A DNA stretch of 64,000 bases from an uncultured Serinicoccus sp. (GCF_947500995.1 NZ_CANMUA010000001.1:186001-250000); one strand, 5' to 3'. Shown: positions 24,548 through 34,258, counted from the first letter of the stretch. A program made the numbers and translations. The notes: generated by a model not told the origin, from the letters alone.

Positions 24548-26296
24548 ATGGCGGACCCGCACGAGACGGACCACGAGCCGGAGACGACGGCTCCCGCACC
24601 GGCGTCGCAGGACCCCACGCTGGTGGCCGGGCGCTACCGCATCGTCCGCACCCTGGGCCGTGGTGGGGGCGGGCACGTCTGGCTCGCGACGGACGAGAAC
24701 CTCGGGCGGCAGGTCGCCCTCAAGCGGGTCGGGGGCGAGCCCGACACCGAGGTGCTGCTGAGCCGCGGGTTCCGCGAGGCCCGCACCAGCGCGACGTTGG
24801 CCCACCAGCACGTCGTCCGCGTCTACGACGCCTTCGAGCACGAGGGGTCTCCCTGGATCGTCATGGAGTTCGTGGAGGGCCCCTCCCTGGCCGAGCTCAT
24901 CAGCGACGGCCGACGCCTGCCGCCGGATCAGGTGGCCGCCGTGGGGGCGCAGATGGCGACCGCGCTGGCCGCGGCCCACCGCGCCGGCATCCTGCACCGT
25001 GACGTCAAGCCGGCCAACGTCCTGCTCACCGGCGGGGAGGGCCACGACGCGAAGCTCACCGACTTCGGCATCGCGCGGGCCGACGAGGACCCGCAGCTGA
25101 CGCGGACCGGCTTCGTGTCGGGCACCGCCGCCTACTTCTCCCCCGAGCTCGCCCGCGGCGAGGACCCGAGCACCGCCTCGGACGTCTGGGCCCTGGGCGC
25201 CACGCTCTACGCGGCCGTCGAGGGTCGACGGCCCTACGAGGAGCGGCCCAACGCGGTGGCCCAGCTCCACACGATCGCGCGGGAGGAGCCACGCCCGCCC
25301 GAGCACGCAGGGCCCCTCACGGCGGCGCTGCAGGGCATGCTGGACCCCGATCCGCAGAGCCGGTGGGACGCGGCCCGGGCGGCCCGGGAGCTCGGCGCCG
25401 TCGCGGAGGGTCAGGACCCCGAGGACGGGGGCGGCGGCGTACGTCCGGCCGCCGCGGGTGCCGCCGCCGGCGCCGCGGCCGGTGCTGCCGCCGGTGCGGC
25501 GGCCGGTCACGCAGCCGACCACACCCAGGCGGTGCCGCAGGCCGACCCCACGCGCTCCTTCCCCCGGGCCACCCCCGACCCGGTCCGCGCCGACGCCCCC
25601 GCCGATCCCCCACCCACCTACCACCGCGAGCACCGGCCCCAGGGGGCCGACCGCCGCGGCGGCCCCGTCCGGACCCAGCCCCGCCGCGGCGTGTGGCTGG
25701 GCTGGCTGCTCGCCGTGCCGCTGGCCCTGCTGCTGGGCTGGCTGGTGTGGAGCATCGCGACGGCTCCCGACACCGGTGGGGGGACCCCGGCGGACCCGGG
25801 CCCGACCTCGCAGGCACCCGGCACGCCGGTCAGCGCCCAGGAGGCGCAGAGCCTCGCGGAGGAGTTCTACACCACGCTGGAGCGCGAGGGTCTCGCGGCC
25901 GCGCAGGAGCTGACCACCCCCTCGGCCTACATCGCCCCCGACATCGCGGACGGGTTGGACGCCGTCTCGGTCACCGACCTCACGGCGCAGGAGCAGGAGG
26001 ACGGCACCGCCCAGGTCGACGCCGTGGTCACCTACACCTACGGTCCGGTCGTCATCGAGCAGCAGGAGACGCTGGGCGTCGTCCGCGAGGACGGACAGGC
26101 CCGCATCTCGGTGCGGCAGGCGGTGGAGCGCAGCAGGTCGGGTGAGCCGACCGACGCCGCCGACAGCGGCAGCGAGGACGGCGACCCCGACGAGGGGGAC
26201 GGCAACGGCGACGACACCGACCGCGACGACACCAACCGCGAGGACACCAACCGCGACGACCAGAGCGAGGGCACCGGCAGCGGCGACGGCGGCTGA
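24548..26296 (+). CDS. Membrane Ser/Thr protein kinase (Hanks type)
   Basis: A 582-residue kinase. Kinase domain residues about 25-280: glycine loop LGRGGGGHVW, VALKRV lysine, HRDVKPANVLL catalytic loop, DFG, and TGFVSGTAAYFSPE activation/P+1 segment. A low-complexity Ala/Gly linker (AAAG repeats, 25448-25507) and a Pro/Arg-rich juxtamembrane region precede one transmembrane helix (GWLLAVPLALLLGWLVWSIATA, about 390). The outside domain has no PASTA repeats; it begins AQSLAEEFYTTLEREGLAAAQELTT and resembles small NTF2-like/DUF4878 sensor folds (inference), and ends in an Asp-rich tail with 15-bp repeats. The ATG at 24548 has GGAGG 5 nt upstream. Confidence 0.92.
   Translation: MADPHETDHEPETTAPAPASQDPTLVAGRYRIVRTLGRGGGGHVWLATDENLGRQVALKRVGGEPDTEVLLSRGFREARTSATLAHQHVVRVYDAFEHEGSPWIVMEFVEGPSLAELISDGRRLPPDQVAAVGAQMATALAAAHRAGILHRDVKPANVLLTGGEGHDAKLTDFGIARADEDPQLTRTGFVSGTAAYFSPELARGEDPSTASDVWALGATLYAAVEGRRPYEERPNAVAQLHTIAREEPRPPEHAGPLTAALQGMLDPDPQSRWDAARAARELGAVAEGQDPEDGGGGVRPAAAGAAAGAAAGAAAGAAAGHAADHTQAVPQADPTRSFPRATPDPVRADAPADPPPTYHREHRPQGADRRGGPVRTQPRRGVWLGWLLAVPLALLLGWLVWSIATAPDTGGGTPADPGPTSQAPGTPVSAQEAQSLAEEFYTTLEREGLAAAQELTTPSAYIAPDIADGLDAVSVTDLTAQEQEDGTAQVDAVVTYTYGPVVIEQQETLGVVREDGQARISVRQAVERSRSGEPTDAADSGSEDGDPDEGDGNGDDTDRDDTNREDTNRDDQSEGTGSGDGG
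25448..25507 (+). repeat. Ala/Gly low-complexity repeat in kinase linker
   Basis: About five degenerate 12-bp units encoding AAAG in a row join the kinase domain to the juxtamembrane region. Confidence 0.7.
26213..26257 (+). repeat. Three 15-bp tandem repeats in the kinase C-terminal tail
   Basis: GACACC(G/A)ACCGCGA(C/G) is repeated at 26213, 26228 and 26243, encoding an Asp-Thr-Asp/Asn-Arg-Asp/Glu acidic tail outside the membrane. Confidence 0.75.
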
Positions 26297-26313
26297 GCCC
26301 GTCGCGGCCCGGC

Positions 26314-27477
26314 TCAGCCGCGGAGCAGCTGGCGGGCCATGACGACCCGCTGGATCTGGTTGGTGCCCTCGTAGATCTGGGTGATCTTGGCGTCCCGCAT
26401 CATCCGCTCGACGGGGAAGTCGCGGGTGTAGCCATACCCCCCGAGCAGCTGCACCGCGTCGGTGGTGACCTCCATCGCGACGTCCGAGGCGAAGCACTTG
26501 GCCGCCGCGCCGAAGAACGGCAGGTCGGCGTCTCCACGCTCGGACTTCGCCGCCGCGACGTAGACCATCTGGCGGGCGGCCTCGAGCTTCATGCCCATGT
26601 CGGCGAGCATGAACTGCACCCCCTGGAAGTCGGCGACGGACCGACCGAACTGCTGCCGTTCCTTGACGTAGCCGAGGGCGAAGTCCAGGGCGCCCTGGGC
26701 GATGCCCACGGCCTGCGCCCCGATGGTGACCCGCGTGTGGTCCAGGGTGCGCAGGGCGATCTTCAGGCCCTCCCCGAGGCCACCGACCATGCGGTCGCCC
26801 GGGATCCGGCAGCCGTCGAAGAGCAGCTCCCGGGTGGGGCTGCCCTTGATGCCGAGCTTCTTCTCCGGCGCGCCGAAGGTGAAGCCCTCGTCGCCCTTCT
26901 CCACCACGAAGGCGGTGACGTTGCGCCCGCGGGGGCCGTCCGGGTCGGTCACGGCCATGACGGTGTAGTACTCGCTGACCCCCGCGTTGGTGATCCACGA
27001 CTTCTGCCCGGTGAGGACGAAGTCGTCGCCGTCGGCGACCGCCTTGCAGGTCATGCCCGCGGTGTCCGACCCCGCCCCGGCCTCGGAGAGGCCGTAGGAG
27101 AACATGGCCGCCCCGGAGGCCACCGCCGGGAGGTACCTGGCCTTGACCTCCTCGCTGGCGGCGAGGATGAGCGGCATGGTGCCGAGCTTGTTGACGGCGG
27201 GGATGAGCGAGCTGCTGGCGCAGGCCCGGGCGACCTCCTCGATGACGATGCAGGTGGCCAGCGCGTCCGCGCCGACCCCGTCGTAGTCCTCGGCGATGTG
27301 CGGGGCGTGGAAGTCGGTCGCGACGAGGGCCTTGAGCGCCTCGTCGGGGAAGCGGCCCTCCTCGTCGACGGCGGCGGCGTGCGGCGCGATCTGCTCGTCC
27401 GCGACCTCGCGGACCGCCTCCCGCAGCGCCTCGTGATCCTCGTTGATCCGGAACAGGTCGAACTCGCTCGTGCTCAT
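26314..27477 (-). CDS. Acyl-CoA dehydrogenase
   Basis: A 387-residue FAD-dependent acyl-CoA dehydrogenase for fatty or branched acyl-CoA oxidation. Motifs: N-terminal helices [21 protein letters not shown], signature [22 protein letters not shown] near 140, [14 protein letters not shown] near 165, and C-terminal [43 protein letters not shown], where the Glu of YEGTNQIQ is at the catalytic-base position of the short/medium-chain type. The ATG start is set by TACGCT 7 nt upstream. It converges on the Ser/Thr kinase gene. Confidence 0.95.
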   Translation of the reverse strand: MSTSEFDLFRINEDHEALREAVREVADEQIAPHAAAVDEEGRFPDEALKALVATDFHAPHIAEDYDGVGADALATCIVIEEVARACASSSLIPAVNKLGTMPLILAASEEVKARYLPAVASGAAMFSYGLSEAGAGSDTAGMTCKAVADGDDFVLTGQKSWITNAGVSEYYTVMAVTDPDGPRGRNVTAFVVEKGDEGFTFGAPEKKLGIKGSPTRELLFDGCRIPGDRMVGGLGEGLKIALRTLDHTRVTIGAQAVGIAQGALDFALGYVKERQQFGRSVADFQGVQFMLADMGMKLEAARQMVYVAAAKSERGDADLPFFGAAAKCFASDVAMEVTTDAVQLLGGYGYTRDFPVERMMRDAKITQIYEGTNQIQRVVMARQLLRG

Positions 27478-27484
27478 GGGGGGC

Positions 27485-27490
27485 AGCGTA
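27485..27490 (-). promoter_or_regulatory. -10 element of leaderless acyl-CoA dehydrogenase promoter
   Basis: TACGCT on the minus strand, 7 nt before the ATG at 27477; no ribosome site. Confidence 0.55.
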
Positions 27491-27520
27491 CCCCCGCCCG
27501 GAGCGGGCCTGACGTGCGCG

Positions 27521-28546
27521 TCACCCGCCCAGCGCGGGGATGACCTCGCTCTCGAAGAGCTCGATGCCGGAGGTGTCGAAGGCCGCCTCGGGGAAGTAGG
27601 TGATGGCGTAGGTCATGCCCAGCGCCTCCAGGCCCGTCAGCGACTCGGCGACCTGCTCGGGGGTCCCGACCAGGGGTTGGGTGCGCAGGCTCTCGGCCTG
27701 GGCCCGCGCCGCCTCCTCGGAGAGCCCGGCGCGACGGTAGCGCTCGCTCACCGCGCTGAGCCGCTCCTCCACCTCGCCGGCGTCCCGGCCGATGACGACG
27801 TTGTAGTTGGCGCTGCGGACGATCTCCTCGGGGTCCCGGCCCACGTCGGCGCAGTGCTCGGCCAGCACGGCGGACTTGTGCCGGAACCCGTCCGGGGAGC
27901 CGTCGAAGTTGGTGGCGTCGGCATACTCGGCGGCGATGCGCAGGGTCTTGCGCTCCCCGCCGCCGGCGACCCAGACCGGTATGCCGTTGCGCGGGCTGCC
28001 CCCGAACCCCTCGGTGCTGCCCTGCAGGGGTCGGGGGAAGCACATGGCCCCGTCGACCTGGTAGTGCTCGCCGTCCAGCGTCGCCGACCCGGTCGTCCAC
28101 ATCTGCCGGAAGACGTCGACGCCCTCGCGCAGCCGCGCCAGCCGCTCCCCCGCGCCGGGGAAGCCGTAGCCGTACGCGCGCCACTCGTGCTCGTACCACC
28201 CCGCGCCGATGCCCATGTCCACCCGACCGCCGGAGATGACGTCCACGGTCGCGGCGACCTTGGCGAGGTAGGTCGGCGCGCGGTAGCTCATGCAGGTGCA
28301 CATCTGGCCCAGGCGCACGCGTCCGGTGGTCGCGGCCAGCGCGGCCATGAGCGTCCAGGCCTCGTGGCAGGCCTCCTCGCTGGGCTCGGGCACGGTGTGC
28401 ACGTGGTCGTAGACCCAGACCGACGTCCAGCCCTCCTCCGCGTCGGCGTGCCGGGCCACGTCGAGCATGGCCCCCCACTGCTGCTGCGGGGGGATGCCGA
28501 CGAGGTCCATCCGCCAGCCCTGGGGCACGAAGAGTCCGAAGCGCAT
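27521..28546 (-). CDS. LLM-class, probably F420-dependent oxidoreductase
   Basis: A 341-residue luciferase-like TIM-barrel protein starting [15 protein letters not shown]. Family pattern: [91 protein letters not shown], the hallmark of LLM-class F420-dependent enzymes, and a C-terminal [15 protein letters not shown]. The substrate is unknown. The window also encodes cofD/cofE, so cofactor supply is consistent. The ATG is set by TAGGGT 7 nt upstream. Confidence 0.88.
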   Translation of the reverse strand: MRFGLFVPQGWRMDLVGIPPQQQWGAMLDVARHADAEEGWTSVWVYDHVHTVPEPSEEACHEAWTLMAALAATTGRVRLGQMCTCMSYRAPTYLAKVAATVDVISGGRVDMGIGAGWYEHEWRAYGYGFPGAGERLARLREGVDVFRQMWTTGSATLDGEHYQVDGAMCFPRPLQGSTEGFGGSPRNGIPVWVAGGGERKTLRIAAEYADATNFDGSPDGFRHKSAVLAEHCADVGRDPEEIVRSANYNVVIGRDAGEVEERLSAVSERYRRAGLSEEAARAQAESLRTQPLVGTPEQVAESLTGLEALGMTYAITYFPEAAFDTSGIELFESEVIPALGG

Positions 28547-28553
28547 GGCCCCG

Positions 28554-28559
28554 ACCCTA
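28554..28559 (-). promoter_or_regulatory. -10 element of leaderless LLM oxidoreductase promoter
   Basis: TAGGGT on the minus strand ends 7 nt before the ATG at 28546. It lies just before the convergent-side end of purE, which is on the same strand upstream. Confidence 0.55.
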
Positions 28560-28567
28560 CGCCGCGC

Positions 28568-29110
28568 TCAGGGTGCCGGCGGCCCGACCCGGCGGGCGCG
28601 CAGCCGCTCGCCCTTGGCGTGCGCCTGGTCCCGCAGGTCGTCGGCGAAGGCCGCCAGCTGCTCGCGCAGCCGCTGGGCCCGCTCGCCCTCGCCGGCGGCG
28701 AGGGTCCGCACCGCCAGCAGGCCGGCGTTGCGGGCTCCCGCCACCGACACGGTGGCCACGGGGATCCCGGCCGGCATCTGCACGATCGAGAGCAGGGAGT
28801 CCAGTCCGTCCAGGTGCTTCAGCGGCACCGGGACCCCGATGACGGGCAGGACGGTGACCGACGCGAGCATCCCGGGCAGGTGGGCGGCCCCGCCGGCGCC
28901 CGCGACGATGACCCGCAGCCCGCGGTCGGCGGCGGTGCGCCCGTAGTCGATCATCTCGGTCGGCATCCGGTGCGCCGACACCACGTCGGCCTCGAAGGGC
29001 ACCCCGAACTCCTCGAGCGCCTGCGCCGCGGCCTCCATCACCGGCCAGTCGCTGTCGCTGCCCATGACCAGGCCGACGAGGGGCGGCACCGGGTGGTCCT
29101 CGCTGCTCAC
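28568..29110 (-). CDS. purE: 5-(carboxyamino)imidazole ribonucleotide mutase
   Basis: PurE class I, 180 residues, converting N5-CAIR to CAIR in purine synthesis. Signature [39 protein letters not shown] at the start, [28 protein letters not shown] near 55 and [45 protein letters not shown] near 90. The GTG start overlaps the purK stop as GTGA. Confidence 0.97.
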   Translation of the reverse strand: MSSEDHPVPPLVGLVMGSDSDWPVMEAAAQALEEFGVPFEADVVSAHRMPTEMIDYGRTAADRGLRVIVAGAGGAAHLPGMLASVTVLPVIGVPVPLKHLDGLDSLLSIVQMPAGIPVATVSVAGARNAGLLAVRTLAAGEGERAQRLREQLAAFADDLRDQAHAKGERLRARRVGPPAP

Positions 29111-30324
29111 TCGGTCACCACTCCCTGCAGGTAGTCGGCGGCGTGCCGGCTGCGGCCGCGCAGCTCCTCGAGCGAGGCCAGGTCACCCTGCTCGCCTCCG
29201 TAGACGGTGACGTGCCCGAGCTTGCGCCCTGGTCGCACCCCCTTGCCGTAGAGGTGCACCTTCAACCCGGGGTCGCGGGCCAGCAGGTGGCGGTAGGTGG
29301 CGTACAGCTCGGGGTAGTCCCCACCCAGCACGTTGGCCGAGGCCGTCCACGGCGCCCTGGCCGACGGGTCCCCCAGCGGCAAGTCCAGCACCGCCCGCAG
29401 GTGCTGCTCGAACTGGCTGGTGACCGACCCGTCGATGCTCCAGTGCCCGCTGTTGTGCGGTCGCATCGCCAGCTCGTTGACGAGGTATGCCGGGGCGCCG
29501 GTCCCCGGGTCGCGCACCTCGAACGCCTCCACCGCCATGACCCCGGTCACGTCCAGCTCACCGGCCAGGCGCAGCGCGCCCTCGGTGAGGGCCGCGGCCA
29601 GGCCCGGGTCGAGGGAGGGGGCCGGGGCGAGCACCTCGGTGTTGATGCCGTCCTCCTGCACCGTCTCCACGACGGGCCAGGCCGCGGCCTGGCCGGAGGG
29701 GCTGCGGCCCACCATGATCGACAGCTCGCGGGAGAAGTCCACGGCCTCCTCCAGGAGGATGCCGTCGGCGAACCCGCCCCGGCCCACGCCCTCGAGCCAC
29801 CCGTCGAGGTCGGCGGGGCCACGGCACACCAGCACCCCCTTGCCGTCGTAGCCGCCGCGCGGCGCCTTGGCCACCAGCGGCCAGCCCACCTGTGCGGCGA
29901 ACTCCTCGACGTCGGCGGCGGTCCGGGCCTGCGCCCAGCGGGGGCAGGGCAGCCCCAGCGCGCTGAGGCGCCGCCGCATGGCGAGCTTGTCCTGCGCGAA
30001 GACGAGGGCCTGCGGGCTGGGGTGGACGGCCACGCCGGCGTCCTGCAGGGCCAGGAGCACCTCCTGGGGCACGTGCTCGTGGTCGAAGGTCACCACGTCG
30101 CACCCGCGGGCGAAGGCCAGCACGGCCTCGGTGTCGGTGTGCTCCCCGACCGGGCTGTGCGGCACCACGAGGGCTGCGCTGGAGGTCGGGCTCTCGGCGA
30201 GGACGGACAGGGTGAGGGCGAGGTTGGTCGCGGGCGGCTGGCACATGCGGGCGAGCTGCCCCCCGCCGACGATGCCCACCACCGGGAAGCCGCCCTCGGC
30301 ACGGACGGGGCTGGGAGAGGTCAC
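29107..30324 (-). CDS. purK: 5-(carboxyamino)imidazole ribonucleotide synthase
   Basis: ATP-grasp enzyme, 405 residues, making N5-CAIR from AIR, bicarbonate and ATP. Motifs: [21 protein letters not shown] at the start, ATP-grasp core [19 protein letters not shown] near 150, [20 protein letters not shown] near 190, and [35 protein letters not shown] near 288. The GTG start is set by TAGGCT 6 nt upstream. It is coupled to purE and divergent from gtrA. Confidence 0.97.
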   Translation of the reverse strand: MTSPSPVRAEGGFPVVGIVGGGQLARMCQPPATNLALTLSVLAESPTSSAALVVPHSPVGEHTDTEAVLAFARGCDVVTFDHEHVPQEVLLALQDAGVAVHPSPQALVFAQDKLAMRRRLSALGLPCPRWAQARTAADVEEFAAQVGWPLVAKAPRGGYDGKGVLVCRGPADLDGWLEGVGRGGFADGILLEEAVDFSRELSIMVGRSPSGQAAAWPVVETVQEDGINTEVLAPAPSLDPGLAAALTEGALRLAGELDVTGVMAVEAFEVRDPGTGAPAYLVNELAMRPHNSGHWSIDGSVTSQFEQHLRAVLDLPLGDPSARAPWTASANVLGGDYPELYATYRHLLARDPGLKVHLYGKGVRPGRKLGHVTVYGGEQGDLASLEELRGRSRHAADYLQGVVTE

Positions 30325-30330
30325 GCGGTC

Positions 30331-30336
30331 AGCCTA
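30331..30336 (-). promoter_or_regulatory. -10 element of leaderless purKE promoter
   Basis: TAGGCT on the minus strand, 6 nt before GTG 30324. Only 15 bp separate it from the -10 of divergent gtrA. Confidence 0.6.
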
Positions 30337-30351
30337 CCCAGCCGCTGCACC

Positions 30352-30357
30352 TAGACT
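30352..30357 (+). promoter_or_regulatory. -10 element of leaderless gtrA promoter
   Basis: TAGACT ends 8 nt before GTG 30366. It is close to the divergent purK -10, so the two polymerase footprints would overlap. Confidence 0.55.
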
Positions 30358-30365
30358 GCCGCCCC

Positions 30366-30887
30366 GTGACCCCCTCTGCCGCCTCCGGGCTCGTGGCGCG
30401 TGCACGCGCCACCTACCAGGTCCTCGTGGCCGAGCTCGCGAAGTTCGGCACCGTGGGGGCCGTGGCCTTCGTGCTCGACACGGCGCTCTACAACCTCCTC
30501 GTCTTCGGGGTGCCCGGCCTGGGCGAGGGGCCCATGTCCGGCTCCCCGCTGTGGGCCAAGGTGGTCGCGACGAGCGTGGCGACGGTCTTCTCCTGGGTCG
30601 GCAACCGGTGGTGGACCTTCCGGCACCGGCGCAGCGAGCCGGTGGCGCACGAGTTCGCCCTCTTCGTCCTCTTCAACGCGGTCGGGCTCCTCATCGCGGT
30701 GGCCTGCCTGGGCTTCTCCCGATACGTGCTCGGGCTGGACAGCCAGCTGGCCGACAACGTCTCGGGCAACGGCGTGGGCCTGGTGCTGGGCACGATGTTC
30801 CGCTTCTGGGCCTACCGGACCTTCGTCTTCCGCGGCGAGGTGGAGCTCGACGCGCCCGGTCAGGGCGTCACGGCCAGGGGCAGGTAG
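30366..30887 (+). CDS. GtrA family membrane protein
   Basis: A 173-residue protein with four predicted membrane helices. Family pattern: ELAKFGTVGAVAFVLDTALYNLLVF, KVVATSVATVFSWVGNRWWTFRHRR and NGVGLVLGTMFRFWAYRTFVF. GtrA proteins are thought to flip or translocate lipid-linked sugars for surface glycans. The 3' end overlaps the convergent histidine kinase gene by 28 nt. Confidence 0.92.
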   Translation: MTPSAASGLVARARATYQVLVAELAKFGTVGAVAFVLDTALYNLLVFGVPGLGEGPMSGSPLWAKVVATSVATVFSWVGNRWWTFRHRRSEPVAHEFALFVLFNAVGLLIAVACLGFSRYVLGLDSQLADNVSGNGVGLVLGTMFRFWAYRTFVFRGEVELDAPGQGVTARGR

Positions 30888-31924
30888 CAGGCGAAGGTCG
30901 GCGGGAAGGCCCGGGTCAGCTCCAGCCGGCCGCCGATCGACTCGGCCGTCTCCCGCGCCACGGCGAGCCCGAGCCCGGTCCCCTGCCCGCTGGTCGTGCC
31001 GCGGTCGAAGATGCTGCGGGCCAGGTCGCGAGGGATCCCCGGGCCCTGGTCGGACACGGTGAACACCGCCGAGGGCCCCGAGCGCGCGACGTGCACCCGC
31101 ACGTCGCCGCGTCCGTGCACCAGCGAGTTCTCGACGAGCGTGTTGAGCACCTGGGACAGGACCGAGGCGCTCGCCTCGACGATGACCCCCCGCTCGCAGG
31201 TGAGCTCGATCGCCCGCCCCCGCTCCTCGAAGGCCGGCGTCCACTCCTCGTCGAGGCCGGCGAGCACCGCGTCGGCGGCGCTGACCGCACCACCGCTCGC
31301 GTGACCCGCCCGGGTGCGCTGGAGCAGCTCGTCGACCACTCCGGTCAGCCGCTCCACCTGGCTGATGGCGATCTCCGCCTCGGCCCGGGCCACGGACGCG
31401 TCGTCGGACTGGGCGATCTCCTCCAGCCGCAGCAGCAGCGCGGCCAGCGGGGTGCGCAGCTGGTGCGAGGCGTCCGCCGCGAAGGACCGCTCGAAGACGA
31501 GCGCCCGGGCGAAGGTGTGGTGGTGCCGGTCGACCTCGCGTGCCACGGCGTCGATCTCGGCGATCCCGGAGCGGAACGGCTCCTGCTCCACGAGACGCCC
31601 GGGCCGGGTCTGCGGGTCGAGCACGAACCCGCCCGAGGCGAGCTCGTCGGTGCGGTGGGCCAGCTGGCGCAGGGGGCGGGCGGTGGTCTCGGCAGCGCGG
31701 TCCGCCCACGAGCGCGCGGCCGGGACGGCGATCGCCAGGATGACCGCGCCGGTGAGGACCAGCGTGCCGAGGAGCCACCAGTCGGGCATCTCCCCGTTGC
31801 CGGTCTGCCAGCGGGTGGTCTGCGCCTCCCGCAGCAGCCAGGCGATGAGCGCGCCGAAGAGGAGGGAGACCCCGACCACGGTCAGCACGATGCGTACCGC
31901 CAGGTCGCGCAGCACCTTGCGCAC
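30860..31924 (-). CDS. Sensor histidine kinase
   Basis: A 354-residue HisKA/HATPase_c kinase. Two membrane helices (about 11-30 and 50-68) flank only a short periplasmic loop; a HAMP-like linker follows. The phospho-acceptor His lies in FAADASHQLRTPLAALLLRLEE (about His154). ATP-binding motifs: NTLVENSLVHG (N box), DQGPGIP (G1) and GQGTGLGLAVARETAESIGG (G2). The short sensing loop suggests it senses at or within the membrane. The GTG start lies 5 nt after the stop of the response regulator gene. The stimulus is unknown. Confidence 0.93.
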   Translation of the reverse strand: MRKVLRDLAVRIVLTVVGVSLLFGALIAWLLREAQTTRWQTGNGEMPDWWLLGTLVLTGAVILAIAVPAARSWADRAAETTARPLRQLAHRTDELASGGFVLDPQTRPGRLVEQEPFRSGIAEIDAVAREVDRHHHTFARALVFERSFAADASHQLRTPLAALLLRLEEIAQSDDASVARAEAEIAISQVERLTGVVDELLQRTRAGHASGGAVSAADAVLAGLDEEWTPAFEERGRAIELTCERGVIVEASASVLSQVLNTLVENSLVHGRGDVRVHVARSGPSAVFTVSDQGPGIPRDLARSIFDRGTTSGQGTGLGLAVARETAESIGGRLELTRAFPPTFACYLPLAVTP

Positions 31925-31929
31925 GGCGC

Positions 31930-32634
31930 TCAGTCCACGCTGTCGGCGTCGGCGCCGTCGGGGTCGTTCTGGAAGCGGAAGCCCACGCCGCGGACCGTGA
32001 CGATGTGCCGCGGGTCGTGGGCGTCGTCGCCGATCTTGCGGCGCAGCACGGAGACGTGCATGTCGAGGGTCTTGGTCGACCCGAACCAGGTGTCCCACAC
32101 CTCGCGCATGAGCACCTCGCGCGACACGACCCGGCCCTCCTCCCGCATGAGGACCCGCAGCAGGTCGAACTCCTTGGTGGTGAGGCGGACCTCGCGGTCG
32201 TGGAGGAAGACCCGGCGGGCCTCGATGTCCATCCGCAGCGCCGTGCCCCCGGGCGTCTGGCTCGCGGTGGGTCCCCGGCGCAGCAGCGCCCGCACCCGGG
32301 CGAGGAGCTCACCGAGGCGGAACGGCTTGGTGACGTAGTCGTCGGCTCCGGCGTCCAGGCCGACGACGGTGTCCACCTCCTCGCTGCGGGCGGTGAGCAT
32401 GAGGACCGGCATCCGCACCCCGGAGTCGCGCAGCGAACGGCATACCTCGACCCCGTCGAGCTGAGGCAGCCCGAGGTCGAGCACGAGGAGGTCGTGCGCG
32501 ACGTCCCCGGTCGCCTCGGCCAGCGCCGCGCGGCCGTTGGCCGCGACGGTCACGTCGTAGCCCTCGCGCCGCAGCGCGCGGGCGAGCGGCTCCGAGATGG
32601 TCGGGTCGTCCTCGGCGAGCAGCACCCTGGTCAC
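31930..32634 (-). CDS. OmpR-family response regulator
   Basis: A 234-residue regulator: receiver with acidic patch EDD at 8-10, phospho-acceptor Asp53 in LVLDLGLPQLDG, and Lys in YVTKPF; C-terminal winged helix ending VRGVGFRFQND. It pairs with the kinase just downstream. RBS GGAGGGA precedes GTG 32634. The target genes are not evident; the strongest regulator-like repeat array in the window is upstream of the 49352 gene, but no link can be made from sequence. Confidence 0.95.
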   Translation of the reverse strand: MTRVLLAEDDPTISEPLARALRREGYDVTVAANGRAALAEATGDVAHDLLVLDLGLPQLDGVEVCRSLRDSGVRMPVLMLTARSEEVDTVVGLDAGADDYVTKPFRLGELLARVRALLRRGPTASQTPGGTALRMDIEARRVFLHDREVRLTTKEFDLLRVLMREEGRVVSREVLMREVWDTWFGSTKTLDMHVSVLRRKIGDDAHDPRHIVTVRGVGFRFQNDPDGADADSVD

Positions 32635-32677
32635 GTCGTCTCCCTCCGCGTGGCTGGTTGACAGTATGCGCTTTCGG

Positions 32678-33496
32678 TCACCGTCCGGGCCACTGCGGCC
32701 TGCGCTTCTCCGCGAAGGCGGCCACGCCCTCGGCCCGGTCGCGGCTGAACGCGGTGGCCCGCCAGGCGCCGTCCTCGATCTCCAGACCGGCGGCCAGGTC
32801 GGTCCCCATCCCCATCCGCATGGCCCGCTTGGCGTTGCGCACCGCGACCGGGGAGTTGGCCGCGATGGTCGCCGCCAGCTCCAGGGCCCGGTCCCGCGCG
32901 GACCCGGCCTCGACCAGCTCGTCGACGACCCCCAGGTCGCGACCCTCCTGCGCGCCGAGCCGGCGCCCGGTGAAGATCATCGAGGCCGCGCGCGACCACC
33001 CCACCCGACGGGTGAGCAGCTGCGTGCCGCCGCCCCCGGGGATGACGCCCACGCCGACCTCCGGCAGCGCCAGGGTCGCCCCCGTCCCGGCGACGACGAG
33101 GTCGCAGGAGAGCGCGAGCTCCAGCCCGCCGCCCAGCGCGTAGCCCTCGACCGCGGCCACGGCCGGCACCGGCAGGTCGAGGACGCCGCGGTAGGCGAGC
33201 TTGGACACGAGGCGGTGGTCCATCATCTGCGCGTCGGTGAAGCCGTTGCGCTCCTTGAGGTCGGCGCCCACGCAGAAGGCCCGGTCGTGGGCGCTGGTGA
33301 GCACCACGGCGCGCACGCTCGGGTCCGCGGCGAGGGCCGCGGTCGTCGCGGTGATCTCCTGCGCGAACTCCGTGGAGATGGCGTTCATGGCCTCCGGGCG
33401 GTCGAGGGTCAGCTCGACCACCGACCCGGGCTCTCCTCCCGACTCCTCGCCCGGGGACGGGTGCCGGGTCACCTGAAGCATCGTCGGTGCGTCCAT
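32678..33496 (-). CDS. Enoyl-CoA hydratase/isomerase family protein
   Basis: A 272-residue crotonase-fold protein. Oxyanion-hole and catalytic regions: AFCVGADLKERNGF near 73, VEGYALGGGLELALSCDLVVAGTGATLALPEVGVGVIPGGGGTQLLTRRVG near 115-165, where GLELALSCD and the Glu in LPEVGVGVIPG align with the two catalytic glutamates of hydratases. It hydrates 2-enoyl-CoA in fatty acid or phenylacetate-like breakdown; the precise substrate is unknown. ATG 33496 is set by TAGCCT 6 nt upstream. Confidence 0.9.
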   Translation of the reverse strand: MDAPTMLQVTRHPSPGEESGGEPGSVVELTLDRPEAMNAISTEFAQEITATTAALAADPSVRAVVLTSAHDRAFCVGADLKERNGFTDAQMMDHRLVSKLAYRGVLDLPVPAVAAVEGYALGGGLELALSCDLVVAGTGATLALPEVGVGVIPGGGGTQLLTRRVGWSRAASMIFTGRRLGAQEGRDLGVVDELVEAGSARDRALELAATIAANSPVAVRNAKRAMRMGMGTDLAAGLEIEDGAWRATAFSRDRAEGVAAFAEKRRPQWPGR

Positions 33497-33502
33497 GCGG
33501 TG

Positions 33503-33508
33503 AGGCTA
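33503..33508 (-). promoter_or_regulatory. -10 element of leaderless enoyl-CoA hydratase promoter
   Basis: TAGCCT on the minus strand, 6 nt before ATG 33496. It straddles the stop codon region of the upstream birA gene. Confidence 0.5.
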
Positions 33509-34258
33509 CTGGTCGCGCAGGTGCTCGACGTCGCCGGCGTGGTGCACCCCGACCGCGCCGTCCGGCTCGCGCACCAGCAGCGCCCCGTCCTCGCCCAGCC
33601 CGACCGCCTCCCCGCGGACCGTGGCGCCGTCCGGGCGGTGCACGACCACCGCGCGCCCGAGGGTCGCGCACCGGGCGAGGTATGCCGTGCGCACGGGCTC
33701 GGTCTCCCCGCGCGCCAGGGGGGCGTGCAGCCCACGCAGCCGGCGCAGGTAGTCCTCGAGGAGGTCCTCCCGCGCACCCTCCGGGAGCGGGGCGCCACCC
33801 CGGGCGAGGCGCCAGGAGGTGGCCGTCGGCACCGGCAGCTGGTCGCGGTCGTGGTCGACGTTGACGCCGACGCCCACGACGACCGCACCGGTGTCCGCGA
33901 CCTGCACCAGCACCCCGCAGAGCTTGCCCGGGGCCGGCCCGTCCTGGAGCAGCACGTCGTTGGGCCACTTGAGGACCGCGTCCACCGGCCACCGGGTAGC
34001 CCGCAGCGCGTCCACCACCGCGACGCCCGCGGCCAGCGGCAGCCAGCCCGCCACCGGTGCCGGGACGGGCGGCAGGACGGCGCTGACCGCCAGGCAGGTC
34101 CCGGGCGGCGAGGACCAGGCGCGGCCGCGGCGGCCCTGCCCCGCGCTCTGGTGGTCGGCGACGACCACGCGACCGGGCCGCGGGTCGGCGAGGGCGAGGA
34201 CGTTGGTCGAGCCGAGGCTCTCGTGGCGCTCCGGCGTGGCCCAGCACAGTCGGGTCAT
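33506..34258 (-). CDS. birA: Biotin--[acetyl-CoA-carboxylase] ligase
   Basis: A 250-residue biotin protein ligase that attaches biotin to carrier domains. The catalytic core shows the SAGQGRRGRAWSSPPG biotinyl-AMP loop at about 39-54, LKWPNDVLL near 93 and the C-terminal SH3-like domain. There is no N-terminal DNA-binding domain, so it is a monofunctional (group I) ligase and not the E. coli-type repressor. ATG 34258 is set by TAGCCT 6 nt upstream. It is divergent from the carboxylase beta gene, with 22 bp between the starts. Confidence 0.95.
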   Translation of the reverse strand: MTRLCWATPERHESLGSTNVLALADPRPGRVVVADHQSAGQGRRGRAWSSPPGTCLAVSAVLPPVPAPVAGWLPLAAGVAVVDALRATRWPVDAVLKWPNDVLLQDGPAPGKLCGVLVQVADTGAVVVGVGVNVDHDRDQLPVPTATSWRLARGGAPLPEGAREDLLEDYLRRLRGLHAPLARGETEPVRTAYLARCATLGRAVVVHRPDGATVRGEAVGLGEDGALLVREPDGAVGVHHAGDVEHLRDQ

